Assembly: GCA_946478915.1 (NCBI GenBank)
Contig: CAMLER010000087.1
Coordinates: forward strand, 1-11,795
Direction: 5' to 3'
DNA length: 11,795 nucleotides
Source: an uncultured Chryseolinea sp.
GTDB taxonomy: Bacteria; Bacteroidota; Bacteroidia; Cytophagales; Cyclobacteriaceae
A program made the position numbers and the translations under genes. A model generated the notes under the pieces. It saw only the letters and a program-made list of their open reading frames with translations. It was not told the origin of the DNA and ran no database searches. This document shows positions 1 through 5,930 of this stretch, in pieces. Position 1 is the stretch's first letter. The number at the start of each line of letters is the position of its first letter.

Positions 1-9
1 TAGAACGAC

Positions 10-831
10 ATGAACTGGATCTTTAACATAGCATTGTTGACAGTCGCCATTTGCTTGCCATTGCATTTGACCGCGCAAATAACGCTTGAGGATGCCAGTG
101 ATCCGGCCAGTATGATCAGCAGGGTAACACTCGATGTCGAGACCTACGCGTTTGAAAACAACGCTCGCTTTTACGTCTTCAGGCCGGGTTACTATTACGG
201 ACTTCGGAACGAACGGCACTTGGTGGGTGTATCCTTACCGTTGATGCATAATGTTTTCGAAGGTGATTACGCTGGATTCGAGAATACTACCGGCTTCGGT
301 GATCTCAAAATGTCTTACCTTTTTGTTCCATTTCATAAGAGAGATGTGATCGGCGTCGAGCGAGTGACATTCTCTTTTGATGTAACGTCGCCAACGGGGG
401 AGTATAAGCTGGGAAGGGGAGTGGGTACCTGGTTGTACAAGCCAGGTATTATCGTAAAATGGCGAATTGCCGAGGCAGTATTGCTTTATCCTGAATTGCG
501 TTTTCAATTTTCTGGTAGGGAAGCCAATAGCGGAGCAGGTAGCGATGGCGTACCTGATCCCGAGGATCCGGAAAAAGATGATAAAATTCAAAATTTGTCG
601 ATGTCACTACCCGCTACAGTCAACATCGAAGAATGGAATGGATGGTTTTCATTGAATGTTCTCTATACAAGGTCCTTTACAGAAAAAACAGATTTTATTT
701 TTCTACGAACCGATCTTGGGAAAATCATCGGAAAGAATTCATGCGCTTCACTCCGCATTACAAAGTTTGTTGCCGGCCAGCCGAGACTTGATCTTGTAGT
801 CCAGGTAAACGCGACTTTCTTTATCAGATAA
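10..831 (+). CDS. Secreted, probable outer-membrane beta-barrel protein (MetA-pathway/transporter-like)
   Basis: The 273-residue product starts with a signal peptide (hydrophobic residues 5-20, likely cleavage after TAQ at 23). The rest is alternating polar/hydrophobic strands rich in Tyr, Phe and Trp, as in small outer-membrane beta-barrels. The stretch at 96-168 (GFGDLKMSYLFVPF, then a strand ending SFDVTSPTGEYKLG, then a long YPELRFQF strand) resembles Bacteroidota proteins annotated as transporter or Phenol_MetA_deg-like; this is recognition by eye, not a search. Residues 175-191 form an acidic loop containing GSDGVPDPEDPEKDD, which looks like half a thrombospondin type 3 calcium-binding repeat. 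A TAG stop in frame at 1-3 fixes ATG 10 as the first start. The gene converges on the cyclase gene. Substrate and role are unknown. Confidence 0.6.
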   Translation: MNWIFNIALLTVAICLPLHLTAQITLEDASDPASMISRVTLDVETYAFENNARFYVFRPGYYYGLRNERHLVGVSLPLMHNVFEGDYAGFENTTGFGDLKMSYLFVPFHKRDVIGVERVTFSFDVTSPTGEYKLGRGVGTWLYKPGIIVKWRIAEAVLLYPELRFQFSGREANSGAGSDGVPDPEDPEKDDKIQNLSMSLPATVNIEEWNGWFSLNVLYTRSFTEKTDFIFLRTDLGKIIGKNSCASLRITKFVAGQPRLDLVVQVNATFFIR

Positions 832-853
832 GTTCGGAGTGTATGAATGCAAG

Positions 854-982
854 GTCACAATGCGCGCGAAGAAATCACGAAGGACACGACGCATTCTAAC
901 GAAGCAGTTGTCTCCCGATATCCATATAGGCATCGGGAGTGATCCGTCGTGATGGTTGTGCATTCTTCGTGCACTTAGTGAC
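854..982. repeat. Nested imperfect inverted repeat between convergent genes
   Basis: Three pairs of complementary arms are nested about one centre. The outer arms are 854-873 and 963-982 (16 of 20 positions match, plus one G-T wobble). The middle arms are CACGACG at 885-891 and its complement at 945-951. The inner arms are CTCCCGAT at 912-919 and ATCGGGAG at 932-939. The left arm contains CACGAAGGACACGA-type text, which resembles dispersed CACGAAG-rich intergenic sequences I associate with Bacteroidota genomes. It may be a repeat element, a bidirectional terminator for the two convergent genes, or both. No coding sequence is visible here. Confidence 0.5.
912..939. terminator. Candidate bidirectional terminator hairpin
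   Basis: A perfect 8-bp stem, CTCCCGAT / ATCGGGAG, with a 12-nt loop sits midway between the stop codons of two convergent genes (831 and 992). Position and GC-rich stem suit termination in both directions. No T-tract follows on either strand, so it is not a canonical intrinsic terminator; it is also the core of the larger nested inverted repeat. Confidence 0.35.
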
Positions 983-991
983 CCAGCACTC

Positions 992-2035
992 TCAGTGATT
1001 ATATTCCAAAATTGTGAACACCCTTGCAGTTGTTTCCTTTCCTTTAATCTCTGCATCCGCAATGAACTCCGCATGCGCGCGATACTTATCTGGTAAATGT
1101 TGCAAAACTGATTCAGAAATCAGCAGCAACTTATCATAACGATTGCAAAGGTTTTGAATCCGCGATGCAGTGTTCACTACATCACCATGATATGCAATTT
1201 CAGTCTTAATCTCACCCACCTCAGCCACCGTCACCTTTCCGCAATGGACGCCCGCCTTGAACTGTGGGCAAACGCCGTACTGTTGTTCAAAATAATTTCG
1301 TTTCGCCTCAAGCCGCTGTAAAAAGCCATAGAAGAACTCAACGCACATTGACGCGGTGAATGAACGATTGATTTTCCACGAGACTACAACCTCATCACCT
1401 ACATACTGATAAATCTGTGCTTTATGATCGATTAGAGGAGTGGTGAGTTCCGCGTAGCAGTCCTGCACAAGTCTGCTATAGGAAACATGTTCAAGCATTT
1501 CTGCCAGCCGCGTTGAAGATTTAAGATCCAGAAACATGAACGCACGATCTTCCTGTTTGGGCGCAAAGTATTTTCCCAGCAGATATTCGAGGAAGACGCC
1601 CTGTCCAAATTTTCTATTTATCTGAAGAATGAAATGATAAAATGCGCTCGACAGAGTAAGGTGGAACAAGACCACGAGCGCATCCGGAGAGAATACATAC
1701 GACGCTGCGAACTCAATCGAATTTCCCAGTGCGCTAGAAGTAAAAATAAGTGCGATAAAAAACAGAACGTAACAAACCGTTCCAATTAACATTGCTGATA
1801 AGAACGACGTTCGAGTTTTATACCGCAGCAGCGTGCCAAGCGGAAACAGGCCAAAGATCAAACCGATTACAAACCCTCCAATTCCTGCGTAACCTACCAG
1901 TTCAAAATAGTTTATGTCGGGTGGCTCAAACTTTCCTAGTCCAAAGTACCTGACAATAACGAGATAGGATCCCGCGAGCATCCAGTAGCACACGGAGAAT
2001 AGGAGTGAGGATATTTTTAGTTTATTTGTTGGCAC
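992..2035 (-). CDS. Membrane-bound class III adenylate/guanylate cyclase-like protein
   Basis: The 347-residue protein has four predicted membrane helices (about 9-29, 44-65, 78-100, 117-138) followed by a cytoplasmic class III nucleotidyl cyclase catalytic domain (about 163-343). Visible catalytic features are the first metal aspartate in FMFLDLKSST (D170), the second in YVGDEVV (D214), the GVHCG strand (263-266), and HGDVVNTASR (284-292), which carries the transition-state Asn288 and Arg292. The positions that normally choose the base differ: Gln210 replaces the usual Lys three residues before the GD, and Ala281 sits where Asp or Thr is usual. So ATP versus GTP use cannot be assigned. The start is GTG at 2035, chosen because it gives a complete first membrane helix preceded by Lys; the first in-frame ATG (1981) would cut that helix. 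Divergent from the oxidoreductase gene. Likely role: second-messenger synthesis. Confidence 0.85.
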   Translation of the reverse strand: MPTNKLKISSLLFSVCYWMLAGSYLVIVRYFGLGKFEPPDINYFELVGYAGIGGFVIGLIFGLFPLGTLLRYKTRTSFLSAMLIGTVCYVLFFIALIFTSSALGNSIEFAASYVFSPDALVVLFHLTLSSAFYHFILQINRKFGQGVFLEYLLGKYFAPKQEDRAFMFLDLKSSTRLAEMLEHVSYSRLVQDCYAELTTPLIDHKAQIYQYVGDEVVVSWKINRSFTASMCVEFFYGFLQRLEAKRNYFEQQYGVCPQFKAGVHCGKVTVAEVGEIKTEIAYHGDVVNTASRIQNLCNRYDKLLLISESVLQHLPDKYRAHAEFIADAEIKGKETTARVFTILEYNH

Positions 2036-2047
2036 TTTCGTTGGTGT

Positions 2048-2094
2048 AAGGAAAGAAGGTATAGGTCATAAGGATATAAGGTACAAGGGAAGGT
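2048..2094 (+). repeat. AAGG-type heptamer repeats
   Basis: The gap between the divergent cyclase and oxidoreductase genes contains degenerate tandem units: AAGGTAT (2056-2062), AGGTCAT (2063-2069), A-AGGATAT (2070-2077), AAGGTAC (2078-2084), then AAGGGA. The period is 7-8 nt. The same kind of unit, on the opposite strand and more regular, occurs at 5845-5886. This occupies much of the 93-bp divergent intergenic region, so promoters for both genes must overlap or flank it; I cannot identify them. Confidence 0.5.
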
Positions 2095-2128
2095 CTTCGT
2101 CTAACAACTATTATCAATTAACTAACCC

Positions 2129-3034
2129 ATGACAAAAATAGGAATCATTGGCTCAGGCGACATCGCGCAGAAAGCATACTTACCCATCATTAGTCGCCGG
2201 GATGTCGATCTCCATCTTTTTGCCAGGAACTCCAACGCGGCTTCTAATATCGCGAGGGAATATGGAATAAAGAATATCCACCGCACGATTGATTCCTTGA
2301 TTGATGCTGGAGTAGAGGGTGCCTTTGTTCATACGAGCACAGCTTCGCACTACGAGATTTTAAAAAAGCTTCTATCGCATGGCATCCATGTATATGTGGA
2401 TAAGCCTGTTACTTATGACTATGCATCCACGAAAGAGATTTTTGAGTTGGCAAATGCACACAATGCACGACTGAAGGTAGGTTTCAATCGACGATATGCG
2501 CCTGCGTACAAAAGTCTGAAGCAGTTGGAGAATGTCAACATGATCGTAATGCAAAAGAACCGAAAGGCATTACCCGGTGACATCCGAACTTTTATATTTG
2601 ATGACTTCATCCATGTGGTAGATACATTGTTATATCTGTCACCAATTAACGAGCATAGCCTTACCGTATCCGGGATGAAGCGCGATGGGTTACTGTACCA
2701 TTCGGTTATACAACTGATATTTCCGGATGGATTTGTTGCAATAGGTATCATGAACCGCGACAGTGGAACGGTTGAAGAAAGGCTGGAAGTTTATACACCT
2801 GACGGCAAGTGGCAGGTCAACGACGTCACAGATACAGTCATTTACCGTGACAAAAATGAAACTAAAGTTGGGAACAACGATTGGGAAAACACCCTATTCA
2901 AGCGGGGCTTCCATCAGATCGTTGACGAATTTCTCTCTGGCCTGAAAGGAAATTCAGTTTTACCAAACCAGTTTCCGGACCCACTCGTCACGCACAGGAT
3001 ATGTGAAGAGATTGTTGAACGTCTGTCAAGATAA
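2129..3034 (+). CDS. Gfo/Idh/MocA family oxidoreductase
   Basis: A 301-residue cytoplasmic NAD(P)-dependent dehydrogenase of the Gfo/Idh/MocA type. The N-terminal Rossmann fold begins immediately (IGIIGSGDIA, glycine motif G8-x-G10-x-x-A13), followed by alternating strands to VYVDKP at 88-93. Lys92 in this DKP (usually EKP) motif is the expected catalytic lysine. GFNRRYAP (118-125) opens the second domain. DDFIHVVD (158-165) supplies the D-x-x-x-H pattern (D158, H162), with D165 following, that lines the active site in the family. The length is short but normal for a minimal member, and no signal peptide is seen. The family oxidises or reduces hydroxyls on sugars, inositols and related compounds; the substrate cannot be read from the motifs. 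ATG 2129 is the natural start because the Rossmann strand starts at residue 3. Confidence 0.88.
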   Translation: MTKIGIIGSGDIAQKAYLPIISRRDVDLHLFARNSNAASNIAREYGIKNIHRTIDSLIDAGVEGAFVHTSTASHYEILKKLLSHGIHVYVDKPVTYDYASTKEIFELANAHNARLKVGFNRRYAPAYKSLKQLENVNMIVMQKNRKALPGDIRTFIFDDFIHVVDTLLYLSPINEHSLTVSGMKRDGLLYHSVIQLIFPDGFVAIGIMNRDSGTVEERLEVYTPDGKWQVNDVTDTVIYRDKNETKVGNNDWENTLFKRGFHQIVDEFLSGLKGNSVLPNQFPDPLVTHRICEEIVERLSR

Positions 3035-3076
3035 GAGGCCTGCCAAAAAAGCCACGCAGCGGTAAGAAATCTTATT

Positions 3077-3946
3077 TCAGATATCCACTTTCAAAAAATT
3101 GTCTATCAATAGAAGAACCTCATCGAAATTTGTTTCCAGGGCCATATGGCCACCGTCGACAATGTGAACTTCAGCGGCGGGCAGATCTTTCTTGTAACAG
3201 TCGGCTTCCTTCACATCAAAAAAAGCGTCGTACTTTCCCCAGATAACCAGGGCTGGGGGTTGGTGGTCCCGGAAATACTTTTGAAAGATTGGGAACATCT
3301 TAATGTTGCTTTGATAGTCACAGTTGAGTTCAAACTGCATATCGATATTGCCCGGTCGCTGCATCAGGTGCCAATCAAGCATCCACAATTCAGGGCTGAC
3401 GTTTGATAACAAATGGTCAGGTAGCCCGGCCGTATATTGCATTTTTATGCCTTCCTCACTTAAAAACTGAGAGACTTTTGCCTTTTTTTCAGCTGTGGGA
3501 TTTTTCCAATAGTCGATGGTCTCATCCCACTCAGGACCAATACCTTCGTCATACGCATTGCCGTTTTGAACAATTATTCGCTCAATCTTTTCAGGATTGT
3601 TAACACAAAGACGCAGGCCAATAGGGCAGCCGTAGTCATGGAGATAGATCGCAAATGATTTCAGACCGATTTCCTCGGTGAACTGATTGATATAATTAGA
3701 AATGTTGTTAAAGGAGTATTCAAATTTTTTTGTGTCGGGAAACGCACTGAATCCAAATCCGGGATAATCTGGTGCTACGAGGTAAAACCTATCAGACAAC
3801 CCAATCATAAGATTTTTAAACATGACCGATGAAGTTGGGAATCCATGCAACAAGAGTATTGCGGGATTTTTCCGATCACCGGCTTCCCGATAGAAGATAT
3901 CGACGGTGTTAACTTTGATAGTCCTGTTTAGAATTTGTCTGATCAT
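3077..3946 (-). CDS. Alpha/beta hydrolase, epoxide hydrolase/haloalkane dehalogenase-like
   Basis: A 289-residue alpha/beta-hydrolase. The oxyanion-hole motif LLLHGFPTSS includes His34-Gly35. The nucleophile elbow is YLHDYGCPIG, where Asp104 takes the nucleophile position usually held by Ser in esterases; an aspartate there is typical of epoxide hydrolases and haloalkane/haloacetate dehalogenases. The acid is probably Asp240 in IWGKYDAFF, and the base His267 in GGHMALE. A helical cap lies about 132-220. No signal peptide, so it is probably cytoplasmic. The start at 3946 was chosen because relatives begin shortly before a TIKVN-x-x-DIFYREAG strand; an in-frame ATG at 3964 would add six residues. 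It follows the winged-helix regulator gene on the same strand and may share its transcript. The substrate is unknown. Confidence 0.82.
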   Translation of the reverse strand: MIRQILNRTIKVNTVDIFYREAGDRKNPAILLLHGFPTSSVMFKNLMIGLSDRFYLVAPDYPGFGFSAFPDTKKFEYSFNNISNYINQFTEEIGLKSFAIYLHDYGCPIGLRLCVNNPEKIERIIVQNGNAYDEGIGPEWDETIDYWKNPTAEKKAKVSQFLSEEGIKMQYTAGLPDHLLSNVSPELWMLDWHLMQRPGNIDMQFELNCDYQSNIKMFPIFQKYFRDHQPPALVIWGKYDAFFDVKEADCYKKDLPAAEVHIVDGGHMALETNFDEVLLLIDNFLKVDI

Positions 3947-4017
3947 GGTACAATAAAGAACCATAACACAGATTTGAGCTGGCTTGTTCTAGATCAGTTT
4001 ATACCAACTCAGGCAGT

Positions 4018-5157
4018 TTAATACTTCGGTATTTCGGTGGCCTCTAACTTATAACCTTTCCCGTGGACATTGGTAATTCTCAGCTCGGGATCACCGCTTA
4101 ATTTCTTTCGAAGTTTCGATACAAACATATCCAGGCTACGACCGGTGATGACCCCTTCATTGATCCAGATTTCTTGCATCAGTGTTTCGCGGGAGATCAA
4201 CTCACTAAAATTTTTGTTTAGCAATTCGAGTATCCTGCATTCTTTGTCCGTGAGACTAATTATCTCATTTCCTAATAGCAAACGTCGATTCTTTGCATCA
4301 AACAAAAATTTTCCCATCGCCGGTAATTCGGGAACCCGTCTTGTTACTTCGTCGTGTTGATCCTGTGAAGCTGAGCGAAAAGAACTTTTACCAAATCGAG
4401 CGATCAACAACGCACCAGCCAACAGCGCAAGTATACCGCTGTAAATAAAATTGCTCAATGGATAATCAAGTGTTGTGGTTATAAATTCTTTAGTCCCAAT
4501 AGGTGGGAGTGTTTCGATATTATTAGGGTTCGCCTTGAATGATTTGAGTTGTTCAGTCAGCTTACCGATATCTTGATTGGAATTTTCGTTTCTAAATTCT
4601 TCATTCTGTTTTGACGCCGTACTTTGTGGATCAACGTGTAAGAACGCTTTTTGAGCTGGTTGATCGGCCGCTGCGTTTTTATAAAAGTCTAGAAAGGCAA
4701 ACTCGACTGAATAACAACCGACGGGTTGACTTCGACCGCTGCACGGCATAACATTTGGTAAATTATTATTCACTTGAAAACCATATACAATATCGCCTTG
4801 CTTACAATCATGAACAGTAATGGTGTAACCCGATGGAAACTGTTCTTTGGGAAGCAGCTCCTGTGCCAGCACCATTAGCGAATCGTGATTAAACACTAGT
4901 TGATTTTCAAACCGAAGCTGAAAGGTGCCTTCCTTAATCTCGGTAACCGGCATGACACGCGAAGTTAGATCACCTGCCTGCAATAACAACTGATGACCGA
5001 TCTGACGGATCAGTAGGTTCACTTGCTTCGCATGTAGGTCCCTGGGAGTACGTTTTGTAAAGGAAGAAGTGATCAGCAAGATGACTAACAGTGCGATCCC
5101 AATCCGGATCCCTATTCCCATAGCTCCCGGGATTGGGTTTGGGACAGCGAAGCGCAT
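4018..5157 (-). CDS. Membrane-anchored OmpR-type winged-helix transcriptional regulator with periplasmic sensor region
   Basis: A 379-residue one-component regulator. A first membrane helix (about 13-33) is followed by a roughly 200-residue predicted periplasmic region containing QIGHQLLLQAGDLTSRVMPV and three cysteines (118, 139, 148). A second helix (236-255) returns to the cytoplasm. The C-terminal DNA-binding domain (280-372) is of OmpR/PhoB type: LTDKECRILELL, recognition helix RSLDMFVSKLRKKL (340-353), and wing ITNVHGKGYKL (361-371). There is no receiver domain. It resembles ToxR/CadC in principle, but with the DNA-binding domain at the C-terminus. Start choice: ATG 5157 is downstream of an AAGGAGGTG sequence. 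The longest frame begins at ATG 5205, inside the TTTACA operator-like array; ATG 5121 is also possible and begins right at the first helix. Divergent from four exported-protein genes, which are its most likely targets. Confidence 0.85.
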   Translation of the reverse strand: MRFAVPNPIPGAMGIGIRIGIALLVILLITSSFTKRTPRDLHAKQVNLLIRQIGHQLLLQAGDLTSRVMPVTEIKEGTFQLRFENQLVFNHDSLMVLAQELLPKEQFPSGYTITVHDCKQGDIVYGFQVNNNLPNVMPCSGRSQPVGCYSVEFAFLDFYKNAAADQPAQKAFLHVDPQSTASKQNEEFRNENSNQDIGKLTEQLKSFKANPNNIETLPPIGTKEFITTTLDYPLSNFIYSGILALLAGALLIARFGKSSFRSASQDQHDEVTRRVPELPAMGKFLFDAKNRRLLLGNEIISLTDKECRILELLNKNFSELISRETLMQEIWINEGVITGRSLDMFVSKLRKKLSGDPELRITNVHGKGYKLEATEIPKY

Positions 5158-5175
5158 AGTCCACCGGTTATAAAA

Positions 5176-5184
5176 CACCTCCTT
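5176..5184 (-). promoter_or_regulatory. AAGGAGGTG, strong Shine-Dalgarno-like sequence
   Basis: On the minus strand AAGGAGGTG lies 18 nt upstream of ATG 5157, inside the longest possible reading frame of the regulator. A strong anti-SD match within what would otherwise be coding sequence argues that translation begins downstream of it. The spacing is longer than the usual 5-10 nt, and many Bacteroidota genes do not use Shine-Dalgarno sequences, so its function is uncertain. Confidence 0.35.
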
Positions 5185-5194
5185 AAAAGCAGAA

Positions 5195-5233
5195 TTTACA
5201 AACATTTACAGTTCTTTTTACAATTCATTTACA
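5195..5233. promoter_or_regulatory. Four helically phased TTTACA boxes, candidate operator of the winged-helix regulator
   Basis: On the plus strand TTTACA occurs at 5195-5200, 5205-5210, 5217-5222 and 5228-5233, all in the same orientation (TGTAAA on the minus strand). Start-to-start spacings are 10, 12 and 11 bp, about one helical turn. OmpR-family winged-helix proteins are known to bind direct repeats with about this spacing, head to tail. The array lies between the regulator gene and the divergent gene starting at 5292, so it could serve autoregulation and activation of the neighbour. The last box ends 21 nt before a TAGGTTTC sequence resembling a Bacteroidota -7 element. Confidence 0.6.
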
Positions 5234-5254
5234 CTGAAAGGCGACTCGGCTGCG

Positions 5255-5262
5255 TAGGTTTC
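5255..5262 (+). promoter_or_regulatory. Candidate -7 promoter element TAGGTTTC
   Basis: TAGGTTTC matches the Bacteroidota -7 consensus TAnnTTTG except at the last base. No TTG is seen at the -33 position; instead the last TTTACA box occupies it, as would suit an activator-dependent promoter. Transcription would start around 5269, which favours ATG 5292 over GTG 5268 as the start of the next gene. Confidence 0.3.
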
Positions 5263-5291
5263 GGTATGTGAAGTTAAAACAATTTTTGCTT

Positions 5292-5843
5292 ATGAAACTT
5301 TTTAAAAAACTCACTGACTTGTATTCCTACAGGCACCTACTGAGCGCATGCAGGCTTATCCTAGTTCTTTTGATTTCAACCTCTTCGTCATTGATTTCCG
5401 GGGCACAACCTTCTGGGAAAGCCAGTTCATTTCTAATTTCTGATCATCTCATGTTGCTATGCCCAGGTGTCGGACAAAAGAAAATCGATAACGAATTTGC
5501 CTACAGCGGACAGGCGATTGGCAATTTTTACTGCAACCCCCTGCTGCTGGATGGAATGGCATTTGACTACAACGTATTTACATCTGAATCGAGGGGAGAG
5601 TTGAAACTCATCAAAGGCGATCCAGAGACTGGGAAGGTAATTGAGATTCCATTTTATCTGCACTTGCGAAGAAATGGAACAATTGTACCTCACCCGTGCG
5701 GCGAGGGCGTGAGGTTTTCCAAGATCGAGATTTCCGCTATTCTAAAAGTGGCAAAGAATGGTGATGAGTTGATTGTTGAACCAGTGAACAAAGAGGACTG
5801 GCCGGCGAAACGAATTCTTAGGATAGGTGGTGATGGATGCTGA
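5292..5843 (+). CDS. Small exported protein of unknown function with four mature-region cysteines
   Basis: I do not recognise this 183-residue protein. It has a basic N-terminus (MKLFKK), a hydrophobic segment at about 21-36 and a GAQ-like cleavage region near 37-39, so it is probably exported. The mature part has cysteines at 57, 81, 136 and, as the very last residue, 183, which could form two disulfides in the periplasm. The rest looks like a beta-rich domain (FYLHLRRNGTIVPHPCGEGVRFSKIEIS). ATG 5292 was chosen because a GTG start at 5268 would lie at or before the predicted transcription start; the GTG start would add eight residues. It is the first gene divergent from the membrane regulator and is followed after 87 nt by the Asp-box gene. 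Confidence 0.6.
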   Translation: MKLFKKLTDLYSYRHLLSACRLILVLLISTSSSLISGAQPSGKASSFLISDHLMLLCPGVGQKKIDNEFAYSGQAIGNFYCNPLLLDGMAFDYNVFTSESRGELKLIKGDPETGKVIEIPFYLHLRRNGTIVPHPCGEGVRFSKIEISAILKVAKNGDELIVEPVNKEDWPAKRILRIGGDGC

Positions 5844-5844
5844 A

Positions 5845-5886
5845 CCTTATTCCGTACTCCTTACTCCTTATTCCTTATTCCTTCTC
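5845..5886 (+). repeat. Tandem heptamer array, consensus CCTTAYT, six units
   Basis: Beginning two bases after the stop codon, six head-to-tail 7-bp units run without a gap: CCTTATT, CCGTACT, CCTTACT, CCTTATT, CCTTATT, CCTTCTC. A pyrimidine run follows to 5893. Read on the other strand this is AAGG-type repeat DNA like that at 2048-2094. It lies in the 87-bp gap between two exported-protein genes. Such arrays can vary in copy number by slippage; whether this one does is unknown. Confidence 0.7.
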
Positions 5887-5930
5887 CTTTTTTGAAACCC
5901 ACAAATTAGAATTACATAAAAAAATTGTTT

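Noticed and set aside
426..448. Near-palindrome TACCTGG, TTGTACAA, CCAGGTA inside the first gene
   Set aside because: It has one bulged base and no loop, lies in a well-formed coding region, and is near what chance allows; no regulatory context.
3975..4011. Weak 8-bp inverted repeat (TGAGCTGG / CCAACTCA) between the regulator and hydrolase genes
   Set aside because: It has one mismatch or wobble, a 21-nt loop and no T-tract, so I would not call it a terminator; the two genes may still be co-transcribed.
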